A stretch of DNA of 42,530 nt from a bacterium (GTDB taxonomy: Bacteria > UBP6 > JAFGXH01), in assembly GCA_027064085.1 (NCBI GenBank), contig JAMOQH010000095.1, positions 1-42,530 on the forward strand, written 5' to 3'. Position numbers and translations under genes: made by a program. This document shows positions 33,912 through 42,400 of this stretch, piece after piece. Numbering within the stretch: position 1 is the stretch's first letter; every line of letters begins with the position of its first letter. The notes under the pieces are model-generated. The model made no database searches. It had not been told where the DNA came from and saw only the letters and a list, made by a program, of their open reading frames with translations.

Positions 33912-35060
33912 CTAGTACGCATGCTTGTCTTCAACATCTTCTTTATTAATTGGCTTTCTCATTACATACCAAGTATAACCAACTTCTAGTAATACAAAAG
34001 GTATTGCAAAAGATACATAAAACATCGTTCTTAAACCAACTAAACTACCTGAAGCATTTTGAATTGTTAAAGAACTTTGCAAATCAGCATAAGATGGATA
34101 AAATGCACTATTTCCATAACCTGCAGTCATAAAAATTGCTAAAACCACAAATAGTACTCCAACATTTGCAATCCAGAAACCGATTCTTTTACCCTGAAAT
34201 GCTCCTGCAAAGACACCATAAACGAAAGTTACTGCTCCAATTAATAATATAATTAATTTATATGCTCCACCTGCTAATAAGCTATTTAAGTAATGTCCAT
34301 CAACTAAAGAAACAACTTGAGTTTTAGGGTCAACAAAGTACCCCTTCATTGTTACAAGCATAATTAACATTGCAAGTAAAAAAGGAAGTAATATAAAAAA
34401 GTTAATTTTAGCAAGTTTTTGAGCTTTTTCTTTAACCGCTTCATTTGTAATATTATTATTAACCCATAAAGCACCTGTTACTCTAACCAGAAAAAGCAAC
34501 ATTAACCCAAAGATTAAATTAAATAAAGCTCCATGATTAAATGAAATAGCAGCTTCTAAACCTCTTAGATTAATACCATCTTTTGCTACACCCCATGTAA
34601 GTTCTCTTGTGATTCCATTTACTGAAAAATTAGAACCAGTAAAAAATGTTCCTACTGCTACACCAAGTAAAATTGTTCCAATAAAACCATTGAAATATAA
34701 AAATCCTTGATAAACTTTTTTACCTAAAATATTATCCGGTTTTGTTCTGTACTCATAACCAACAGCCTGAACTACAAAACTAAATAATATTATATACCAA
34801 ACCCAGTAAGCTCCACCAAAACTTACAGAATAAAATAATGGAAATGCTGCATATAATGCTCCACCAAACATAACAAGAACAGTAAAACCTAATTCCCATT
34901 TTCTTCCCAAAGAATTATAAACATACTTTTCCTCTTCTTCATCTTTAGCTAACTGCATTGCCAAGGATTGTCCCCCCTGAACAAACATCATAAATACCAG
35001 CATAGCTCCAAGAAGAGAAATAATAAACCACCAATAATGTTGTAATACTGAATGTGTCAT
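33912..35060 (-). CDS. cydB: Cytochrome bd ubiquinol oxidase subunit II
   Basis: Subunit II of the cytochrome bd quinol oxidase, an inner-membrane terminal oxidase with high oxygen affinity. The 382-residue polytopic protein starts HYWWFIISLLGAMLVFMMFVQGGQ, matching the conserved first helix, and continues with GRKWELGFTVLVMFGGALYAAFPLFYS and AVGYEYRTKPDN, all characteristic of CydB. About eight to nine membrane helices are evident. A GAGGAGG ribosome-binding site lies in the end of cydA, two bases of intergenic space upstream, so the two subunits are cotranslated in equal amounts. Confidence 0.93.
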   Translation of the reverse strand: MTHSVLQHYWWFIISLLGAMLVFMMFVQGGQSLAMQLAKDEEEEKYVYNSLGRKWELGFTVLVMFGGALYAAFPLFYSVSFGGAYWVWYIILFSFVVQAVGYEYRTKPDNILGKKVYQGFLYFNGFIGTILLGVAVGTFFTGSNFSVNGITRELTWGVAKDGINLRGLEAAISFNHGALFNLIFGLMLLFLVRVTGALWVNNNITNEAVKEKAQKLAKINFFILLPFLLAMLIMLVTMKGYFVDPKTQVVSLVDGHYLNSLLAGGAYKLIILLIGAVTFVYGVFAGAFQGKRIGFWIANVGVLFVVLAIFMTAGYGNSAFYPSYADLQSSLTIQNASGSLVGLRTMFYVSFAIPFVLLEVGYTWYVMRKPINKEDVEDKHAY

Positions 35061-35062
35061 AT

Positions 35063-36637
35063 CTATACCTCCTCTTCATGGCTATCTGGACCAAGTTTTA
35101 TCTGTTTGAGCATCATTTTTAATTCAGCAAAACCAAGTATCACAAATAATGTCAAAAAGATAAAGAATGTTGCTTTAACATTAGTTAAATGTATTGGAGT
35201 TGCTGATTTACTTGTAGGAAGTACCCCAAATACTGTCCAAGGTTGACGACCAACCTCTGCCATGGTCCAACCAGTTACTATTCCTATATAAGATAACCAA
35301 AGAGTAATAGATGAAATCTTTAAAAATAATTTATTTTCTAATATTTGATTCTTCCTAACTTTAACATACATAAATAAGAAAAATAACATAAAAAATGAAC
35401 CTATTCCAACCATAATATGGAATGAATAAAAAACAGTACTTATAGGAGGGATAATATCCTTTTCATTTTTTAAGTGTCCATAACCAAAATATTTTGAATG
35501 TTTTTCAAATATATCTTTTTGTTTTTTCATTTCACTAGTATTTTTAATTTTTTTAGCAGCATGGTATGCATACATAGCATCTATTGCAACTTTACCTCTT
35601 TTCATTAGTTCTTTTGCTGGTAAAATACCATATTTTTTGTTACCATATACTAAATCATTTATGCCTGGAATAAAAGCATTTAAGGAATGCTTACCTAGTA
35701 AAGATAGACCTTTTGGAAATGGTATTCCAAAAACTGCTGTTTTATCATTATCTCCAATTTTTATACTTGGATTTAACATTCCCATAACAATTGGAGCACC
35801 TTCTTCTCCCTTAAATAAACCCTCTGCTGCAGCCATTTTGGTAGGTTGCATATTTGTTACAGTTGCTGCCTGCATATCCCCAACTAAAAACAGAAAATAA
35901 GCATTCAATAGAGCAAATGTAATACCTACAGCAATAGATCTTTTTGCAAATGTAATATGCCTTTTCCTTAAAAGATAATAAGCAGAAATTGTAATCATAA
36001 AAGTAGCACTAAGCATATAAGCTGATGACATTTGATGCAAAAATGTATCAATTGCCTTAGGTTGAAGAGCAATTCTTGAAAAATCTACCATTTCGGCTCT
36101 TGCTGTTTCAATATTTAACTTATAACCAGATGGGTGTTGCATAAAAGAATTAGCTACAATAATCCAAAGTCCAGAAAGGTTAGTTCCTATTGCAAACATC
36201 CAAGTTGAAAATAAATGAAATCTCTTACCAACTCTTTTCCAACCAAATAATGAAACAACACCAAAAGAGGCTTCCATAAAGAATGCAAAAATCCCTTCAA
36301 TAGCTAAAGGAGCACCAAAAACATCTCCCATAACCCATGAGTAATTAGACCAATTTGTTCCAAATTCAAATTCATGAATAATACCTGTTGCAATACCAAT
36401 TGCAACATTAATAGCTAATAGTTTTTGCCAAAACTTAGTTGTGGCTTTCCACTCTTTTTTACCTGTTTTATAATACATTGTTTGCATTATCGCAACAAGA
36501 ACAGACATACCTAATGTAATAGGCACAAATAAAAAGTGAAAAATAATTGTCATTGCAAATTGTGCTCTTGCCCAATTTACCACGCCACTTACATTGGCTA
36601 CTGCATCAGTAGCAACAGTAGCAAGAAAATGTTCCAT
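35063..36637 (-). CDS. cydA: Cytochrome bd ubiquinol oxidase subunit I
   Basis: Catalytic, haem-carrying subunit of cytochrome bd (524 residues, normal length). Visible landmarks are the haem-ligand His34 in RAQFAMTIIFHFLFVP, IHEFEFGTNWSNYSWVMGDVFG with the conserved acidic residues, the second haem His in DTFLHQMSSAYML, the Met-bearing helix SFHIMVGIGSFFML, and the quinol-site signature GRQPWTVFGVLPT. About nine membrane helices are predicted. AGGAGG precedes the ATG. Gene order is DUF4492-like small protein, cydA, cydB, 78-residue membrane protein. Such oxidases support growth under low oxygen and protect against peroxide and nitric oxide, consistent with nearby peroxiredoxins. Confidence 0.95.
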   Translation of the reverse strand: MEHFLATVATDAVANVSGVVNWARAQFAMTIIFHFLFVPITLGMSVLVAIMQTMYYKTGKKEWKATTKFWQKLLAINVAIGIATGIIHEFEFGTNWSNYSWVMGDVFGAPLAIEGIFAFFMEASFGVVSLFGWKRVGKRFHLFSTWMFAIGTNLSGLWIIVANSFMQHPSGYKLNIETARAEMVDFSRIALQPKAIDTFLHQMSSAYMLSATFMITISAYYLLRKRHITFAKRSIAVGITFALLNAYFLFLVGDMQAATVTNMQPTKMAAAEGLFKGEEGAPIVMGMLNPSIKIGDNDKTAVFGIPFPKGLSLLGKHSLNAFIPGINDLVYGNKKYGILPAKELMKRGKVAIDAMYAYHAAKKIKNTSEMKKQKDIFEKHSKYFGYGHLKNEKDIIPPISTVFYSFHIMVGIGSFFMLFFLFMYVKVRKNQILENKLFLKISSITLWLSYIGIVTGWTMAEVGRQPWTVFGVLPTSKSATPIHLTNVKATFFIFLTLFVILGFAELKMMLKQIKLGPDSHEEEV

Positions 36638-36678
36638 AAAAACCTCCTGAAAAATATATAAAACTATATGAATAACTC

Positions 36679-36900
36679 TTAATGTTTACTATTCGGTTTA
36701 TTGGTACTTTTTATTGAATTATTTGTTAACTGTTTAATCATGAAATCTTTTTGGGAATCTTCTGTCTTAAAATTATTTTTGAAAAAATTTGGAAAAAAAA
36801 TAGGTTTTATAACTGCAACTAAAAAAATAATTTTTAATGATGCGATTAAAAACAATTTTTGCCACATAGTCATTTTTTGCTTTTTTTTAAATAATTTCAT
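36679..36900 (-). CDS. Small DUF4492-like membrane protein upstream of cydA
   Basis: A 73-residue protein with a basic N-terminus and one membrane helix: MTMWQKLFLIASLKIIFLVA followed by VIKPIFFPNFF. The combination of the tryptophan, Lys-in-helix and the FFFPNF motif matches DUF4492, a family I recall as encoded next to cytochrome bd genes in Bacteroidota and Campylobacterota. The C-terminus is polar and asparagine-rich. AAGGA precedes the ATG; 41 bases separate it from cydA on the same strand. It probably assists assembly or stability of the oxidase. Confidence 0.65.
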   Translation of the reverse strand: MKLFKKKQKMTMWQKLFLIASLKIIFLVAVIKPIFFPNFFKNNFKTEDSQKDFMIKQLTNNSIKSTNKPNSKH

Positions 36901-36909
36901 TATATTCCT

Positions 36910-38985
36910 TTATTTTCCAAACATCTTTTCAAGAAAATCACTTTTTTTACCTAATTCATAAGCTTTGTAAAAACAATCATTTGCTTTAGTCTCATCTTTA
37001 TACACATCTTTATATAGTAAACCTAAACTATAGTATGGGTCCGCATAATTTACATCAATAGATATTGCCATATTATACGAAGAAATAGCATCATCATAAT
37101 TATTCAAATAAAGGTCTTCCAGATACCCTTTGTAATACCATGCAGGTGCATAATTATCCCTTAACTTAATATATTCATTAAATAATCGGTAAGAATCTTC
37201 ATATTTTTTTTCTATCATATTAATATAAGCATAATTATAAACAACACCTTTATGATTTGGATTTAATTCATATCCTTTTTTATAATATTTTATTGCTAAA
37301 GAAATATTTTTTTTGAATGTTTCATATAAAAACCCTGCATTATTATATGCATCTGTATAATTAGGATTAAACTTTAAAGACTTTTCATAGAATTCTAAAG
37401 CGGTTCCATAATCTTTTAAGTGTTTTTCTGTTAAATACCCTACATTAAATGCATAAATATAACTAGTTGGAGATGCTTCATAAGCTTTTTTGTAATACTC
37501 AAGAGCTTTATCAAGGTTTCCTTTATGTATTTCATATAATAATCCAGCACTATTGTATGCTTCTGAATAATTAGGACTTAATTCTATTGCTTTTTCATAA
37601 TACTCAAGAGCTTTTTCTTTATCATCAAAGTACTTCTCTAAACAATAAGCCATATTATAGTAACCTGTTGAATAATTAGGATTAATTTCTACTGAATGCT
37701 GATAAAAGTTATAAGCTTTATCATAATCCTTAAAAATTACTTCATATAAGAACCCTAAATCAACATAAGTGTAATGTGAATTAGGGTCTAAAGCTAATGA
37801 TTTTTTATAATAATCTTCAGCAATTTCATATCTATTAGGAGCATCCATTTTATAATGGTACACATAAGCAATATTATACAAAGGCTTTGCAAAATCAGGA
37901 GATAATTCAACAGCTTTTTTATAATATTCAATAGCCTTATTAAAATCAGAATACAAGCCTTCAGAGATTAATCCCATATTATTTAAAGAATTTATATGAT
38001 TTGGATTTATATCTAATATTTTATTGTATAGTTCTTCTGCTGTATGTAAATCATTTTTCTTAAAATGAAAAAGATATGCTTTTTTATATAAAACTTCTAT
38101 ATTATCTGGAGAAATTAAAAGAGCCTGATTATAATAATATTCTGCATTCTCATAATCATTATATGTAACTTCATATAGACTTCCTAAATTTTCATAACTA
38201 TAATGATAATTTGGATTTAACTCTATGCTTTTTAATAAATACTCTTTTGCTTTTTCTTGATTATTTAATTTATATTGATATAAATATGAAGCATTATAAA
38301 TAGATAAAAAGTATTTATCATTTTCTTGAATAGATCTTTCATAATACTCAATTGCACTATTAATATCTTTTTTATGTGTTTCATAAAGATAGCCTAAACG
38401 ATTTAATGTAGAATAATCATTTGGCTTTACAATTAATGATTTATTATAGTAATCGAATGCTTTATCAAATTCTTTTAATTTAAATTGTAAAAAATAAGCA
38501 TAGTTATGTAATGCTTTAAAGTATTTTGAATTAATTTTAATTGATTTTAAGTAATAATATTCAGCTTTTTCGTAATCCCTTATATCTTCTTCATATATCA
38601 GAGCACATTTTTCATAAGTATCATAATCATTATCTTCATTATTCATTTTTAGTGCTTTTTCATAATATTCTAGTGCTTCTAAATGATTTTTAAAATAAAA
38701 GTCAGTTATATATCCTAAGTTTTTATATAATTCAACATCAACATCATAAGGATTAGAATCAATAAACTTTTTAGATTGATTTAATGCTTTATTTGCATAT
38801 CTTTCTTGTTGTTCATAATCACCAAGAATTCCATATATCTTATACAGGCCATATAAAGCATAAGGAGAATTCTCATAAGCAGCTAAAGATTTTTCAAAAA
38901 AATCTTTAGCTGCATTGTCATTTTCTTTTATAAACTCCTCTCTACCTAAAAAATATAATCTTTTAGACTCACTTAAATCATACAT
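36910..38985 (-). CDS. Large TPR protein (about 17 repeats)
   Basis: A 691-residue cytoplasmic protein composed almost wholly of TPR motifs at ~34-38 residue spacing, such as ALEYYEKALKMNNEDNDY, AIEYYKKAVELSPDFAKPLY, and ALEYYKKAYEASPTSYIYAF. Many repeats carry an insertion (…LYEVTYNDYENAEYYYNQAL) typical of long tyrosine-rich TPR arrays. There is no signal peptide, membrane helix or catalytic domain. It ends 9 bases before the DUF4492-like gene and so may be cotranscribed with the cytochrome bd genes. Its likely role is a protein-protein scaffold; the partner is unknown. Confidence 0.8.
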   Translation of the reverse strand: MYDLSESKRLYFLGREEFIKENDNAAKDFFEKSLAAYENSPYALYGLYKIYGILGDYEQQERYANKALNQSKKFIDSNPYDVDVELYKNLGYITDFYFKNHLEALEYYEKALKMNNEDNDYDTYEKCALIYEEDIRDYEKAEYYYLKSIKINSKYFKALHNYAYFLQFKLKEFDKAFDYYNKSLIVKPNDYSTLNRLGYLYETHKKDINSAIEYYERSIQENDKYFLSIYNASYLYQYKLNNQEKAKEYLLKSIELNPNYHYSYENLGSLYEVTYNDYENAEYYYNQALLISPDNIEVLYKKAYLFHFKKNDLHTAEELYNKILDINPNHINSLNNMGLISEGLYSDFNKAIEYYKKAVELSPDFAKPLYNIAYVYHYKMDAPNRYEIAEDYYKKSLALDPNSHYTYVDLGFLYEVIFKDYDKAYNFYQHSVEINPNYSTGYYNMAYCLEKYFDDKEKALEYYEKAIELSPNYSEAYNSAGLLYEIHKGNLDKALEYYKKAYEASPTSYIYAFNVGYLTEKHLKDYGTALEFYEKSLKFNPNYTDAYNNAGFLYETFKKNISLAIKYYKKGYELNPNHKGVVYNYAYINMIEKKYEDSYRLFNEYIKLRDNYAPAWYYKGYLEDLYLNNYDDAISSYNMAISIDVNYADPYYSLGLLYKDVYKDETKANDCFYKAYELGKKSDFLEKMFGK

Positions 38986-39051
38986 TAAAACCTCTTATAA
39001 AAATTAACTGTACTTGTTTTAACATTAATTATATTAAAATTGCAAAATTTA

Positions 39052-39525
39052 TTAAATTATTTCCGTTTTAATGTATTCCAATACCTTTTCAACATGTTCT
39101 TTTACCCTAACCTTTTTATAAACTTTCCTTAAGATACCATCTTTATCAATAATAAAAGTTGTTCTTACTATTCCATAATATTCTCTTCCGTAATTCTTTT
39201 TTAACTGCCACACATTTAACAATTCAGAAAGCAGATGCTCTTCATCTGTTAAAATAGGAAAATTTAGTTCATATTTAGATGAAAATTTAACATGTGACTT
39301 TAAATTATCTGGGCTAATTCCTATGATAACCGTGTTTAAGTTTTCAAAAAATTCAATTCTATCCCTAAAATCACAAGCTTCATTAGTACAGCCGGGAGTA
39401 TTATCTTTAGGATAAAAATATAATACAATATTTTTCCCTTTAAAATCAGAAAGCTTTACAAGTTTATCATCCTGACTTTTTAATTCAAAATCAGGAAATG
39501 CTTTATTTATCTCAGGATACTCCAT
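39052..39525 (-). CDS. bcp: Bcp/PrxQ-type peroxiredoxin
   Basis: Thioredoxin-dependent thiol peroxidase of 157 residues. The peroxidatic and resolving cysteines are five residues apart in DNTPGCTNEACDFRD, the atypical two-Cys arrangement of Bcp. Other family segments are AFPDFELKSQDDKLVKLSDFKGK, IVLYFYPKD, VIIGISPDNLKSHVKF, and VRTTFIIDKDGILRKVY. Length is normal and all active-site residues are present, in contrast with the peroxiredoxin at 31.2 kb. It is probably cytoplasmic. The ATG is preceded by AGGAGAG. Confidence 0.92.
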   Translation of the reverse strand: MEYPEINKAFPDFELKSQDDKLVKLSDFKGKNIVLYFYPKDNTPGCTNEACDFRDRIEFFENLNTVIIGISPDNLKSHVKFSSKYELNFPILTDEEHLLSELLNVWQLKKNYGREYYGIVRTTFIIDKDGILRKVYKKVRVKEHVEKVLEYIKTEII

Positions 39526-39687
39526 TTACTCTCCTAAATACAAAAGTTCCTTAGGGTATTCGCAAATAATTTTCCAAGTAAACAAACTAGTTAAAACCAT
39601 TATTACAACTAAATATCGTTGTTAAAACTATAAATTGTTATTATCTTTCATTATTAGATTATCTTAAGATTAGTATAATTATTTACT

Positions 39688-40854
39688 TTACCATTCTTCG
39701 TCTTCTTCATCTTCTTCGTCTTCAAATTCTGGCTCGTCATTAAATGCATCACTCGCTTCATCATATTCGGCAGAATCTTCATTATCATAACGAGATTCGT
39801 TGTCATACTCATCAGCATCAGCATTATCCATATCTGCATCATAATTAGCATCAGCAGCTTCATTTCTATATCTTTCCCTATCATCAACATCATCTAGAAT
39901 TTCATCATTCATTCTGTCAACTTCATCCAAATCTTGCATTGCTTCTTGCTCGTATTGGTCAGCATACTCGTCATAACCATCAGCATACATTCTATTAGTA
40001 TAATGACGACCATATTGGTTATAGTAATCTCTTTCATTTCTAAAATAAATTCCATCATACCAAAAAGGTCCCATATCGAAAATATCATCATTATAGTAGA
40101 TATCATATCTTCCGACTCTTCTTCTACTTCTCACTGGAACACCACCGCCTCTTACTGCTTTACCTTTTACGACAACAAAAATTATAATTGCCAAAATTAT
40201 CAAGAATACAATTATTGCCCCAGTTGTAGAGCCTCCGCCTGAGTGCCTTACTCTATTACCAGCTCTACTGTTTCTTCTATTTTTTGCCATATTAGCTTTA
40301 GTTTGAGCAACTTTAAGCTTTCTATCAGCTACTTTATGCTTATCTTTAATTGCTTCTGATTTTGCATTAGCTTTTGCTGTCGCTTTTTTAGCTTTAGCTT
40401 GATTTCTTTTTGCATCAATTCTTTTTGTATCAGCTTTTCTTGCATTAGCTTTAGCCGAATTTTTTAATTCACTTTGAGCGGCACCTTTTACTTCCTCAAA
40501 CTGCGATTTAAACTTTTCATAAATCTTCTTTTTCTTTTTACCCGTTAATTTTTTAGTTCTTAAAGATTTAGGTGGCCACAAAAAATCCCACTTTGATTTA
40601 CTTTTATTATTTTTAGTTATTCTTAGAGCTTCTTTCCATGCTTCAGCAGCTTTGATATTATCCCCTTTTTCATAATATGCCTTACCAAGCAGATAGTAAG
40701 CTTCAGCTGTTTTTCCTGACTTATCTTTAAGTTTACTAATCACACCAGCATAATCTTTCTTAATAGTAAGTTTCCATTCATCTGTCATTCGTCCGGCATA
40801 TACATTACTAGAAAAGACGAATACCATACTAATTACAAGTAACAAATACTTCAT
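39688..40854 (-). CDS. Charge-polarised membrane protein: TPR, Lys/Ala-rich coil, membrane helix, acidic tail
   Basis: A 388-residue protein of unknown function. A signal peptide ends VYA (residue 20). Residues ~48-82 form one TPR-like hairpin. Residues ~100-200 are strongly basic, with Lys/Ala/Arg repeats (AKKATAKANAKSEAIKD) likely forming a long helix. A GGGST linker leads to one membrane helix (212-229, IIVFLIILAIIIFVVV), followed by RSRRR. The last ~140 residues are rich in Tyr, Asn, Asp and Glu (DIYYNDDIFD, YDEYADQYEQEA) and end in an acidic run, EDEEDEEDEEW. If the signal is cleaved, the basic part is periplasmic and the acidic tail cytoplasmic. Nothing identifies a partner. Confidence 0.65.
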   Translation of the reverse strand: MKYLLLVISMVFVFSSNVYAGRMTDEWKLTIKKDYAGVISKLKDKSGKTAEAYYLLGKAYYEKGDNIKAAEAWKEALRITKNNKSKSKWDFLWPPKSLRTKKLTGKKKKKIYEKFKSQFEEVKGAAQSELKNSAKANARKADTKRIDAKRNQAKAKKATAKANAKSEAIKDKHKVADRKLKVAQTKANMAKNRRNSRAGNRVRHSGGGSTTGAIIVFLIILAIIIFVVVKGKAVRGGGVPVRSRRRVGRYDIYYNDDIFDMGPFWYDGIYFRNERDYYNQYGRHYTNRMYADGYDEYADQYEQEAMQDLDEVDRMNDEILDDVDDRERYRNEAADANYDADMDNADADEYDNESRYDNEDSAEYDEASDAFNDEPEFEDEEDEEDEEW

Positions 40855-40939
40855 TATTCCTCCAAAATATAAAAATCATATAATTAAAAAATTAACATAA
40901 TTTAAAGCTAAAAAGCAAGGTTTTATTAGATATTTACTA

Positions 40940-40962
40940 TTTTTAAGCTAAAATCTTAAAAA
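40940..40962 (+). repeat. CTAAAAT-loop intergenic hairpin, copy 5
   Basis: TTTTTAAG - loop CTAAAAT - CTTAAAAA, a perfect 8-bp stem in the divergent region between the charge-polarised membrane protein and xseA. Because both neighbours point away from it, it cannot be an ordinary terminator for either. Confidence 0.6.
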
Positions 40963-40971
40963 CAGACATTC

Positions 40972-40991
40972 AAACACTAAAACTAGTGTTT
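40972..40991. promoter_or_regulatory. Perfect inverted repeat in the divergent region before xseA
   Basis: AAACACTA - AAAC - TAGTGTTT, a perfect 8-bp inverted repeat in the 239-base divergent region. It could be an operator or a small stem-loop. It lies between the two blocks that this region shares with 11.43-11.47 kb. Confidence 0.4.
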
Positions 40992-41093
40992 TCATTTTAA
41001 AATTTAACTAATTTACTAAATAAATTATTTAAATTTTGATTTGCATTAATTATTTTAAAATCATATATTTATAAAACTGTGTTTGGAGCTTAA

Positions 41094-42395
41094 TTGTTAA
41101 CCGTTACTGAATTAACCAAAAAAATAAAAACTCTAATTGAAAATAATTTTAGAACAGTAGAAGTTATAGGAGAAATATCAACTGATTTTAAACCTCATTA
41201 TACTGGTCATTATTATTTTTCAATAAAAGATAATGGAGCAAATTTAGATGCAATTATATGGAAATCATCTGTATTTAAAATAAATACAAACTTTAAAAGA
41301 GGTGATAAAATCATAATTAAAGGGCGACTTGCCTTATATGAAAAATGGGGGAAATATCAAATTATTGTTTCTTCAATACAAAAAGAGGGAAAAGGAAATT
41401 TATTTCTTGAATTTGAAAAAATGAAAGAAAAATTAGAAAAGGAAGGATTATTTGATTTAAAAAAGAAAAAACTACCCTCAATTCCTAAGAAATTAGCTCT
41501 TATTACGGCAAAAGATGCGGCAGCCTTAACAGATTTTTTAAAAATTGCTCAAAAAAGATATCCTTTTATAAATATTGTAATAATTCCAACTCCAGTTCAA
41601 GGTATAAAAGCCTCAAGAGCCATTTCTGAAAACTTAATATATGCATCAAATATTAAAGATGTTGACTTAATAGTCATAACAAGAGGCGGAGGTTCTATAG
41701 AAGATTTATGGGCTTTTAATGAAGAAATTGTTGCAAGAACTATTTCAAAAATAGACATCCCAATAGTTTCAGCAATTGGACATGAAAGAGATTTTACTAT
41801 TTCAGATTTTGTTGCAGATAAAAGAGCCGCAACTCCATCTGAAGCAGCAGAATTAATTTATCCAGAATATAATACTTTAATTAGAAATTTAGAAATGATT
41901 AAGTCTAAACTATCATATTTAAGTAAAAATATACTTAGAAATAAAGAAATTCAATTAATAAAAGAAAAGCAAAAGTTTAAAAATAAGATATTACCTATTG
42001 AAAACTATAAAATGGAAATAGAAAACATTAAAAGTATATTGATAAGCGATATAAATATTAAAACTACTGAAAATTGGAATTTATTACAAAGCTATAAAGA
42101 GATTTTACAAAAAAATGATCCCCAAAGAAAACTTATAGAACAAAAAAATGAAATTAATTTATTAAAATCAAGACTTATTTATATAATAGAAAGAAAACTT
42201 ACAAAAGAAAAACAAGAAATTGCATTTATAAAATCTAAACTAGAATTATTATCACCATTTAAATTACTAGAAAAAGGATACGCTCTTATAAAAGATGAAA
42301 ATGATAAACCTATTTCATCATCAGGAGTACTACAAAAAGGAAAAAAAATCCAAATTATCCTCAAAGACGGAAGTAAAACAGCTCAAATAATATAA
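41094..42395 (+). CDS. xseA: Exodeoxyribonuclease VII large subunit
   Basis: XseA is the large subunit of exonuclease VII, which degrades single-stranded DNA to acid-soluble oligonucleotides. The 433-residue product starts with an OB-fold domain (about 1-100; VIGEISTDFKPHYTGHYYFSIKD, RGDKIIIKGRLALYEKWGKYQ). The catalytic domain shows IALITAKDAAALTDFLK-like LALITAKDAAALTDFL, VIIPTPVQG, LIVITRGGGSIEDLWAFNEE and PIVSAIGHERDFTISDFVADKRAATPSEAAE. A long coiled coil follows (about 265-385), then a short C-terminal domain with LEKGYALI. The start is a TTG with GGAG seven bases before it. No xseB is present in the window. The gene converges on the partial cysteine-rich gene. Confidence 0.93.
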   Translation: MLTVTELTKKIKTLIENNFRTVEVIGEISTDFKPHYTGHYYFSIKDNGANLDAIIWKSSVFKINTNFKRGDKIIIKGRLALYEKWGKYQIIVSSIQKEGKGNLFLEFEKMKEKLEKEGLFDLKKKKLPSIPKKLALITAKDAAALTDFLKIAQKRYPFINIVIIPTPVQGIKASRAISENLIYASNIKDVDLIVITRGGGSIEDLWAFNEEIVARTISKIDIPIVSAIGHERDFTISDFVADKRAATPSEAAELIYPEYNTLIRNLEMIKSKLSYLSKNILRNKEIQLIKEKQKFKNKILPIENYKMEIENIKSILISDINIKTTENWNLLQSYKEILQKNDPQRKLIEQKNEINLLKSRLIYIIERKLTKEKQEIAFIKSKLELLSPFKLLEKGYALIKDENDKPISSSGVLQKGKKIQIILKDGSKTAQII

Positions 42396-42400
42396 ATTTA

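Noticed and set aside
39654-40242. Met/Ile/Leu-rich or Ser/Ile-rich frames overlapping the charge-polarised membrane protein gene
   Set aside because: Low-complexity frame-shifted readings of acidic codons (gat/gaa); the signal-peptide-bearing 388-residue frame is the real one.
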